Source: Corylus avellana (taxonomy: Eukaryota > Streptophyta > Magnoliopsida > Fagales > Betulaceae). From it: a stretch of DNA of 64,000 bases. Each line of letters starts with the position of its first letter. The stretch's first letter is position 1. Where the stretch lies: NCBI RefSeq assembly GCF_901000735.1, contig NC_081541.1, positions 23,295,273 through 23,359,272 of the forward strand, read 5' to 3'. Position numbers and translations under genes: made by a program. The notes beneath the pieces were generated by a model that saw only the letters and a list, made by a program, of their open reading frames with translations, ran no database searches and was not told the DNA's origin. Positions 56,222 through 64,000 of this stretch are shown here, piece after piece.

Positions 56222-58444
56222 CACATCCTTGATAAACTGTCATAATGTTCATGTGCTTTATAAATAACTGAATCCACAAATTAATGACGAGTACGTCATG
56301 TGCATTTATACTCACTAAGTCGTTGGACTTACCCTTGTATTATTTCCCTTTTTTCTCCATATGTACAATTGTGCTGTTAGAGATAGTTAGTAGAAGATGG
56401 CTACCGCGAAGTACCCGGTTACTATGGAGGATTCGACCTAGGAGATGCTTGAGGACTTATTGCAAGCTTAGGCAGGTACTCATGGTAACTAGTACTTTTG
56501 AGTTATGTTGTAGACTTAGAGCTTTTATGCATGCTTGCATATTAAGGTATAGAATAGATCCCTTGTAATGATGAAGTGCATAGTGTGATTTCCGCTATTT
56601 TGATGTTCCTTGGTAGATGCTCTGGTTGTAATGATTAATGTTTATAGAATCTTATTGTTTCCGCTGTTTAGTATCCTCTGTCTTTTTTAGGAGTAGAGGT
56701 CCCTGAGTCTTGTTTGGAGTGGAATAAGGCTGGGAAACGAACCATGGAGTTATTGACCATTTAAAAGGATGACTTTAAAATGCAACTAATATTGACAATA
56801 TTCCTTATAAATAAAAGGAATCATATAAAATTGCTCCCTTACTTAACGAAAATAAAGGATTCTTCTAAAAACCATAACTATCATGCTATATAGTTTGCAT
56901 GTTTTCTTATGAGTTCTCTTATACTTAAATAGTTAGGCACCTTTGCTTTTCAATTTAATTGACACTTAATTATCAATGTGTTCCTTAGCTTTCTCTAACG
57001 ATTAGGTGATTACTTTGAATATTATTATATGAGTAACGTTACATACCACATAAACCACGTAAAAATTTCTTAGAAATGTTTGATTAACGAGAGAGATTCA
57101 ATGTATTAAAGATATTAAATTGTTGAAACAAATATAAGATTTTCAAGCAAATAATTTATGATATAAATGGGAAAACTAACTTTAATATATCTTGTACAAT
57201 GAATGTTTAGCAAGGTTTCGCATGCCAATAAGACATTATTTATAAGTTTCAATATATGTAAAGTAGTTTTTAAGAAGTTACCACAAGTGACGAAGAGAGC
57301 AAGAAGAAAAAGGGCCAAAATAGACAACCTCTTCATTATTGAGTGTACTTTTCGAGTGTTTGGTAGGAAATTAATATGAAAGAAAGGGACTTGTGTAAAC
57401 CATATTTATATGAGGATTTTGACAATTCGTTTATTAATTTTACTATATTTGGAAAGCTATTTTTGAGAGAGAAAACTAGAAGGGATTTTGAGTTGTTGTG
57501 AAACTTCGACAAAGAGGTAGATATGCTGAAACAATATTGATTCCTTGTTTGGAAAATAGAAAAAGTATGTTTGAACAAATTGATTTTTCTATGTTGTAGA
57601 AAAAGACAAAAGGAAGATAATTGTAGAGAAGGAATTTGTATTTCTGATGTATGTTCAATTGTACAATAGAATGACATATTTAGAGTTGAATAAGGCCTTA
57701 AAAAGAAAGGAAATACAATAACTACAAAATCACATAAAATTAGCATATTTACAATAATGAATATCATAACAAATATTGCCATAATATGTGGAGAATATGA
57801 ACTTGTTTTTAATTTATTGTACTTGTAATTATCTTTTCCTGTTTCTACCACAACTATAGAACAAATATTTTAGCCTTGAATAACAATTGTCAAAACTAAG
57901 CTTCACAATAAAATTGAAGATTAGTTTTTGACTGATTCTTTGATGTTTTGCATCAAAAGAGAAATTTCTGCAAAATTTAGCATAAATTTAGCCAAATAAT
58001 TTTCAGGATCTAAGAGAACGACGGGTCCTATTTTGATAGGTATTTAAAGTAAATTTTGAAATATATTATGAAGCAATTATTTGTATGTTTTCCTTTGTTT
58101 ACTTTGTTTGTTAACATTGAATTGATACTAACTTTTTTTATGTATTAATTTAACCTTCAATTTTAATATATTTCTAACTCATACTTTGACCCTCATATCC
58201 TAAAATATTTTTCATTTATGCTTTGCCCCTACCCATCAGACTTTATGGCTCCGTCCTTGCTTGGAGAAAGGCATGGCCTCCTTATCTCCATGTGGCTCTG
58301 TGTGTATATGTATATGTATATATCGAATTTATCCAACATCCATATAAAATATTCTTCGGCAAATAGGATTCGAAAAATAATATACCTTTTTTTTTTCTTT
58401 TCCTTTCAAATTACTGATAACAAGCAAAAGAATAATAGGTAGTA

Positions 58445-58450
58445 TTTATT
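58445..58450 (-). terminator. Poly(A) signal of intact inhibitor gene
   Basis: AATAAA on the - strand, 30 nt after the stop codon. The surrounding sequence is conserved in copies 2 and 4. Confidence 0.55.
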
Positions 58451-58479
58451 TGTTTCAAACTTCATTACAAAATGTAGTC

Positions 58480-58676
58480 TCAGCCAACTATAGGTATCGA
58501 AATGATATTGTCATTGCGATCAAGGACAAGGTATACACGATTGCAACAGAAATCTGCAAATCCTACTCTGCCTGGAAGTAGGACAACTACTGTTACAAGA
58601 GGGTTATCCTTATGTATCACCGCCTTGGCTTGCTGCTCATTCTTTCCAACCAATTCTGGCCATCGAAATTTGTGAC
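58480..58676 (-). CDS. Inhibitor copy 3, exon 3 (PI-I domain)
   Basis: 197 nt after acceptor GTAG. Encodes the complete inhibitor domain of 65 residues, ending IPIVG then TGA. Confidence 0.92.
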
Positions 58677-60752
58677 CTACAAAAATCGAATTAGCATCAG
58701 TAGAGAACTAGGATTAAAATTATTCTTTTCTTAAACAACAAGCTTCGATACAATTCCCTAGAATATGATAATAAATTTCTATCATGCCTATCCGAAGTTA
58801 CTTAAGCATTAACATTTATTTAACAAAAAGGGAACAAGAAGAAGAAGAAAAAATTCAAAAGTGTACACATTGATCTTTGATCAAAGAGTAATGCTATTTA
58901 GTAGATTGTTAAACAACTGCCATATAATTGAAAAGATGTGGTAGTGAAAATCGGTCATTACTTTTTCAATTTTTTAAGTGAAGATTTTCACTACCACGTT
59001 ATCAACTTATATGTTCGTCGTATAACAATTGATTAAATAACATTACTCGTAATATGCATAACAATAACTACAACAATTAAAGTAGACTTAAGCTATAGGA
59101 AAAGAGGAATATAACCCAGCATTTCTTTTTTTAGATTCTCATAAGGGAAAATAAACGAGGAAATAATTAAAGAGACCTGCTATTTCTCCAACTCCTATCC
59201 ATCTCTTGTCCAAATTTCTTTTTCAATCTACCATTAGATTTGTAGGACCTCCATGTGGGTCGTACAAATTTAATAGTATATTTTAAAAAATGTGAATGGA
59301 GTTGGATGAGAGATTGACATGCGAAGATAAAAAATAGTATTTATGCTAATTAAATTGGTATTTGGAAGTTAAGAAATCTAAATAGGAGCATGATTAGAAC
59401 TTTTCCGTAATATTGCATTTTTCATTTTCAAATGTCAACACATTATTTTTTTTTTTTCTGAATTTGGATCCACAATAATTAACTTTTCTAATTGCCGCAA
59501 TTTTAGCAGCTAAATTGAGAAAGCCCAAATAAAACTCACCTGCCCGAGCTGGTGACTAAGGCCCAAAATGTTTTTGGACAAGTCAATCTCATATGGATTC
59601 TCTCACATTAACTCTCGAAATTGGTATCATTTTGGATAACTAATTTGTTGCACGCCCATATTTTTGCTTCTCATTCTCTCTTTCTTTGTAAGATTTAAAA
59701 CCAAATCACTATTCCAACTCTATCTCACATTTTTACTACTTGAAATAATAAGTCTTAAAAGTACACTCAAATTTAAATAAACATAACAAGAAATGTTTTT
59801 TTTTTTTTTTTTTTGTTTTTTTCACTTAAATTAGCTTGCAACATAGTCTTAAAAGACTCATTTGTCTTAACAAAGTTGAGTTTTTATGACCATATAAAGT
59901 GAAAAGCAAGAACAAAAAGGTGTATGGTCAACCATGTATCGGAATATGATTCTCCCAATTTTAAGTATAAGGTCATGATTTAATGTAGAGAGAGAGAGAG
60001 ACAGAGGGAGAGAGAGAGAGAGAGAGAGTACCTTGAGCACAACATAATTGATCTGTGCAAGAACCACTGGCACAAGGTGGGTAACGAGGCCATGTAGCTG
60101 CATTAGGATTTGTCACGGTTTCTACCGAAGTAGCGGAACCTACGATAACACATAAATATATGTTATTGACCATTTAAATGGATGACTTTAAAAGGCAAAT
60201 AATATTGACAATATTACTTATAAATAAAAGGAATCATATAAAAATTGCTTCCCTCACTTAACGAAAATAAAGGATTCTTCTAAAAACCATAACTATCTTG
60301 CTATATAGTTTGCATGTTCTCTTATGAGTTCTGTTATAATTAAATAGTTAGGCACCTTTGCTTTTCAATTTAATTCACAGTCAATTATCAATGTGTTCCT
60401 TAGCTTTCTCTAACGTTTAGGTGCTTACTTTGAATACTATTATATGAGTAATGTTACGTACCACATAAACCACTTAAAAATGTCTCACAAATGTTTGATT
60501 AACGAGAGAGATTCAATGTATTAAAGATGTTAAATTGTTGAAACAAATATAAACTTTTCAAGCAAATATTTCATGATATAAATGGGAAAACTAACTTTAA
60601 TATTACTTCTACAATGAATGTTTCACATGGTTTCACATGCCAATAACAACATTATTTATAAGTTTTAATATATGTAAAGTAGATTTTAAGAAGTTACCAC
60701 AAGTGAGGAAGAGAGCAAGTAGAAAGAGGGCCAAAATGGACAAGCTCTTCAT
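58480..60752 (-). CDS. Secreted Cys-rich potato-inhibitor-I family protein (119 aa, intact copy)
   Basis: A serine-protease inhibitor of the potato inhibitor I family (Pfam PF00280, MEROPS I13; PR-6 type), likely secreted and defensive. Exons at 60752-60698, 60139-60032 and 58676-58480 join in frame to 119 residues and TGA 58482-58480. Exon 1 is a signal peptide (MKSLSILALFLLALFLTCG). Exon 2 is a Cys-rich spacer (residues about 20-54) with CASGSCTDQLCCAQ. Exon 3 is the inhibitor fold: HKFRWPELVGKNEQQAKAVI, NPLVTVVVLLPG, loop RVGFADFCCNRV, end DRNDNIISIPIVG. Aligned with eglin c or CI-2, P1 would be Ala and P1' Asp. The usual P3' Arg is Cys, giving Cys-Cys. Family members normally lack the exon-2 segment. 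All splice sites are canonical, with TATA at 60917-60908 and a poly(A) signal at 58450-58445. Target protease unknown. Confidence 0.9.
58886..59049. mobile_element. 164-bp MITE-like hairpin element
   Basis: Almost the whole element is an imperfect palindrome: GAGTAATGCTATTTAGTA at the left pairs with the antisense of the right end, and TGTGGTAGTGAAAATC pairs with GATTTTCACTACCACG in the middle. It lies in intron 2 of the intact inhibitor gene. Confidence 0.85.
59984..60028. repeat. (GA)n microsatellite beside exon 2 donor
   Basis: Interrupted GA run; on the gene strand (TC)n begins 4 nt into intron 2. Confidence 0.95.
60032..60139 (-). CDS. Inhibitor copy 3, exon 2 (Cys-rich spacer)
   Basis: 108 nt between acceptor ATCGTAG and donor CAAG|GTAC. 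Encodes SATSVETVTNPNAATWPRYP then PCASGSCTDQLCCAQ, with four Cys. The donor is followed at once by a (TC)n run. Confidence 0.88.
60698..60752 (-). CDS. Inhibitor copy 3, exon 1 (signal peptide)
   Basis: 55 nt from ATG to TGTG|GTAACTT. The hydrophobic core LSILALFLLALFLT fits a signal peptide ending near TCG-SA. Confidence 0.9.
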
Positions 60753-61707
60753 GACTGAGTTGTTGTGAATTCGACTTTGTTTGGAAAATAGAAAAAGTAT
60801 GATTGATAAAATTGATTTTTCACGTTGTAGAAAAAGATAAAAGAAAGATAATTGCAGAGAAGAAATTTTTATTTTTGATGTATGGTCAATTGTACAATAG
60901 AGTGAACCTATTTATAGTTGAATAAGGCCCTGAAAGAAAGGAAATACAATAACTACAAAATCACATAAAATCAGCATATTTACAATAATGAATATCATAG
61001 CAAATATTGCCATAATATGTGGAGAATATGAACTTGTTTTTAATTTGTTGCACTTGTAATTACTTTTCCTATTTCTACGCAACTAAAGAATAAATATTTT
61101 CAGCCTTGAATAATAATTGTCAAAACTAAGCTTCACAATAAAATTGAAGATGAGTTTTTGACTGATTCTTTGATATTGTACATCAAAAGAGAAATTACTG
61201 CAAAATTTAGTATAAATTTAGCCAAATGATTTTCAGGATCTAAGAGAACGACGGGTCCTATTTTGATAGATATTTAAAGTGAATTTTGAAATATATTATG
61301 AAGTAATTATTTGCATGTTTTCCTTTGTTCACTTTGTTTGTTAACACTAAATTGATAATAATTTTTTTTTTATGTATTAATTTAACCATCAATTTTAATA
61401 TATTTCTAAGTCATACTTTGACCCTCATATCCTAAAATATTTTTCATTTATGCTTTGCCACTACCCATAAGACTTTATGGCTCCGTACCTACTTGGTGAA
61501 AGGCATGGCCTCCTTGTCTCCATGTGGTTTTGTGTGTATATGTATATGTCTATATAGAATTTATCCAACATCCATTTAAAATATACTCCAGCAAATAGGA
61601 TTAGAAAAATCATAGACCTTTTTACTTCTCCTTTCAAATTACTAATAACAAGCAAAAGAATAATAGGTAGTATTTATTTGTTTCAAACTTCATTACAAAA
61701 TGTAGTC
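60753..61707. other. Intergenic spacer between inhibitor copies 3 and 4
   Basis: About 950 bp holding the copy 3 promoter and the copy 4 3' flank. It matches 57337-58479 and 51146-52266 along most of its length. No other gene. Confidence 0.7.
60908..60917 (-). promoter_or_regulatory. TATA box of intact inhibitor gene
   Basis: CTATAAATAG on the - strand, about 155 nt before the ATG. Copy 1 has CTATAAAAAG in the same place; copy 2 has a degraded CTCTAAATATG. Confidence 0.75.
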
Positions 61708-62080
61708 TCTACCAACTATAGGTACCAAAATGATATACACGATTGCAACAAAAATCTGCAAATCCTACTCTGCCTAACAACTACTGCTACAAGAGGGTTA
61801 TCCTTTTGTATCACCGTCTTGGCTTGCTGCTCATTCTTTTCAACCAATTTTGGCCATCGAAATTTGTGACCTACAAAAATTGAATTAGCATCAATATAGG
61901 ATTAGGATTAAAATTATTCTTTCGTTAAACATCACGCTTCGATACAATTCCCATGAATATGATCATAAATTTCTATCATGCCTAGACGAAGTTACCTAAG
62001 CATTAACATTTATTTAAGAAAAAGGGAACAACAAGAAGAAGAAAAAATTCAAAAGTGTACACATTTATCTTTGATCAAAG

Positions 62081-62241
62081 GGTAATGCTATTTAGTATAT
62101 TTTAAACAACTACCATATAACTGGAAAGATGTGTTAGTAAAAATCAGTCATTAATTTTTCAATTTTTTAAGTGAAGATTTTCACTATCACGTTATCAATT
62201 TATATGTCAGTCATATAGCAATTTACTAAATGACATTACTC
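62081..62241. mobile_element. MITE-like hairpin element, second copy
   Basis: Same element at the same place in the next unit, so it was present before that duplication. Confidence 0.85.
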
Positions 62242-63353
62242 ATAATAAGCATAACAATAAGTACAACAATTAAAGTAGACTTAAGCTATAGGAAACGAGG
62301 AATATAACCCAGCATTTCTTTATTTAGATTCTCATAAGAAGGAAAAATAAGCGAGGAAATAATTAAAGAGACCTACTATTTCTCCAACTGTTATCCATCT
62401 CTTGTCCAACTTATTTTTCAAGCTACCATTAGATCTGTAGCACCTACATGTGGGTCGTACAAATTTAATAGTATATTTTGAAAAAATGCGAATCGAGTTG
62501 GATGAGAGATTGACATGAGAAGATAAAAAATAGTATTTATGCTAATTAAATTGGTATTTGGAATTTAAGAAATCTAAATAGAAGCATGATTAGATCTTTT
62601 CTGTAATATTGCATTTTTCATTTTCAAATGTCAACACATTATTATTTTTTTCTTAATTGGGATTTACAATAATTAACTTTTCGAATTGCCGCAATTTTAG
62701 CAGCTAAATTGAGAAAGCCCATATAAAACTCACCTGCCTGAGCAGGTTACTGAGGCCCAAAATGTTTTTGGACAAGTCAATCTCATATGAATTATCTCAC
62801 ATTAACTGTCCAAATTGGTATCAATTTGGATAACTAATGTGTTGCACAGCCATATTTTTGCTTTTCATTCTCTTGTTCTTCGTATGAGTTAAAACCAAAT
62901 CACTATTCCAACTCTATCTAACCTTTTTATTACTTGAAATAATGCCTCTTAAAAGTACACTCAAGTTTAAATAAACACAAGAAGAAATGTTTTTTTTCAC
63001 TTAAATTAGCTTGCAACATATTCTTAAAACACTCATTTGTCTAAACAAAGTTGAGTTTTTATGACCATATAAAATGAAAAGCAAGAATAAAAAGGTGTAT
63101 GGTCAACCATGTATCGGAATATGATTCTCCCAATTTTAAGTATAGGGTCATGATTTAATGTTGTTGCATCAAGCGACATGGATGATATCATATCATTGAA
63201 ATTTTTTGAATAACGTGCTAACATATTTATCAGGTTAAATCATTTACACCATTAGATACAACATTAAATTTTGGCCAAAAAAATAACTCTTCGAAGTTCC
63301 TTGTCTGCACAGATAGAGTTTATAAGTTAAATATAGCTGGAAAATATATGAGA

Positions 63354-63358
63354 GAGAC

Positions 63359-63390
<32 letters not shown>
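63354..63390. repeat. (GA)n microsatellite beside exon 2 donor, copy 4
   Basis: Longer and purer GA run at the same place in copy 4. Copy 1 has a short one at 50968-50986. Confidence 0.95.
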
Positions 63391-63393
<3 letters not shown>

Positions 63394-64000
63394 CTTGAGC
63401 ACAATATAATTGATCTGTGCAAGAAACACTTGCACAAGGTGGGTAACGAGGCCATGTAGCTGCATTAGAGTTTGTCTCGGTTTCTATAGAAGTAGAGGAA
63501 CCTCCAATAATATATAAATATATGTTATTGACCATTTAAAAGGATGACTTTAAAAGGCAACTAATATTGACAATATAAAAATTGCTTCCCTCACTTAATG
63601 AAAATAATGGATTCTTCTAAAAACCATAACTATCTTGCTATATAGTTTGCATGTTCTCTTATGAGTTCTCTTATACTTAAATAGTTAGGCACCTGTGCTT
63701 TTCAATTTAATTGACATTCAATTATCAATGTGTTCCTTACCTTTCTCTAACGTTTAGGTAATTACGTTGAATTTATTTTTTTATTTTTTGAATACTTTGA
63801 TTACTTTGAATATTATTATATGAGTAACGTTACGTACCACATAAACCACTTATAAATGTCTCACAAATGTTTGAGTAACGAGAGAGATTCAACGTATTAA
63901 AGATGGTAAATTGTTGAAACAAATATAAACTTTTCAAGCAAATATTTCTTGATATAAGTGGGAAAACTAACTTTAATATAACTTCTACAATGAATGTTTC

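Larger units (their letters stand above)
53247..56740 (+). mobile_element. LTR insertion in the inhibitor array (about 2.2 kb without nested LTR)
   Basis: Begins TGTAGTGACCCAAATAATTA and has a TATA box CCTATAAATACC at about 54920 and a GC-rich leader. Flanks ACCAC (53242-53246) and ACCAT (56741-56745) are a possible target duplication with one mismatch, but the right end (...GGGAAACGA) is not a canonical CA. No coding region was found, so it is a solo LTR or fragment. It contains CGGACGTACG-type words and the nested solo LTR. Confidence 0.65.
52267..57336 (-). pseudogene. Potato-inhibitor-I pseudogene (copy 2), split by LTRs, exon 2 lost
   Basis: Exon 1 at 57336-57282 (MKRLSILALFLLALFVTCG) keeps a good donor. 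Exon 2 is absent: the LTR ending at about 56740 lies where exon 2 should be, and the flanking sequence jumps from the exon-2 downstream side to the intron 1 side. Exon 3 at 52463-52267 keeps full length (197 nt) but has a TGG to TGA stop at 52449-52447 (the conserved Trp of RWPEL) and a TAA at 52401-52399. The C-terminal part still reads DRVGFADFCCNRVYFVLDRN. Its upstream TATA is degraded. A dead gene. Confidence 0.9.
61708..63501 (-). pseudogene. Potato-inhibitor-I gene, copy 4, frameshifted in reactive loop; exon 1 outside window
   Basis: Exon 2 at 63501-63394 (108 nt) reads SSTSIETETNSNAATWPRYP then PCASVSCTDQLYCAQ; one of the paired Cys is Tyr. Exon 3 starts at 61870 (HKFRWPKLVEKNEQQAKTVI, NPLVAVVV). 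It then has an 8-nt deletion at the start of the reactive loop and a second deletion of about 27 nt further on. The frame shifts to RQSRICRFLLQS and stops early (TAG at 61718-61716). Exon 1 should lie just past 64000. The fold could not form as in the intact copy, so this is probably a pseudogene. Confidence 0.85.
50561..64000 (-). repeat. Tandem segmental duplication, unit about 3.2-3.4 kb
   Basis: The same order of inhibitor exons, introns, promoters and a MITE repeats across this region. Exon 1 copies are at 51145, 57336 and 60752; exon 2 at 60139 and 63501 (plus a fragment at about 50990); exon 3 at 52463, 58676 and 61870. Exon 3 spacing is 3,194 bp and exon 2 spacing 3,362 bp between the two right copies. 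The left interval is longer because of LTR insertions. The right end runs past the window. Confidence 0.92.

Noticed and set aside
59867..60173. Leu-Ser repeat proteins on the - strand beside the inhibitor exons
   Set aside because: They read the (TC)n microsatellite as LSLSLS. The real exon ends at the GTAC donor before the repeat.
1..64000. tRNA, rRNA, CRISPR arrays, bacterial operons
   Set aside because: None seen. Short tRNA-like matches are primer-binding sites of retrotransposons, and the window is plant nuclear DNA.

Overview
The window looks like a repeat-packed nuclear segment of a woody eudicot. It has AT-rich intergenic DNA, spliced plant genes, L1-type LINEs, TRIMs, Ty1/copia and Ty3/gypsy elements, and one 100-N assembly gap. 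The style of the repeats would fit Fagales, but the species cannot be fixed from the sequence alone.

Region 1 (about 1-25,800) is one host gene on the + strand. It is the C-terminal half of a sterol-glucosyltransferase-like UDP-glycosyltransferase (UGT80-type). Six exons lie at 7384-7594, 13022-13237, 17369-17428, 17538-17577, 24461-24682 and 25262-25318. Reading frame and phase hold across every junction, and one intron uses a GC donor. The introns are filled with transposons: three L1-type LINE remnants before or around the first exon, a tail-out LINE pair with a 77-bp-LTR TRIM and a small solo LTR inside it, a copia gag relic, an 815-bp foldback element with a GC-rich core, inverted copia-type ends around a gypsy ORF relic, and another LINE tail. 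Exons upstream of 7384 must lie before the window.

Region 2 (about 26,160-50,560) is a nested LTR-retrotransposon block, mostly on the - strand. The oldest layer is a Tat-type gypsy with protease, RT, RNase H and integrase on the - strand and a convergent spliced antisense ORF on the + strand. It is broken by a solo LTR (28205-29697, TSD ATCGA) and by a gag-protease-only gypsy (33071-41941, TSD GTAGG). Next come a gypsy derivative lacking almost all internal sequence but keeping a tRNA-Asp-type PBS, a truncated copia element with two CCHC knuckles, and a decayed gypsy. The 100-N gap at 38689-38788 is flanked by two 1,548-bp near-identical copies, which looks like an unmerged contig overlap.

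Region 3 (about 50,560-64,000) is a tandem array with a unit of about 3.2-3.4 kb, carrying small secreted potato-inhibitor-I (PR-6 type) genes on the - strand. Each gene has three exons: a signal peptide, a short Cys-rich segment, and the inhibitor domain. One copy (58480-60752) is intact at 119 aa. One is a relic. One has lost exon 2 where an LTR inserted and carries two stops. The last runs off the window and has a frameshift in its reactive loop. The Cys-rich exon, together with Cys-Cys in the loop where family members normally have a conserved Arg, makes this array the most novel item in the window.
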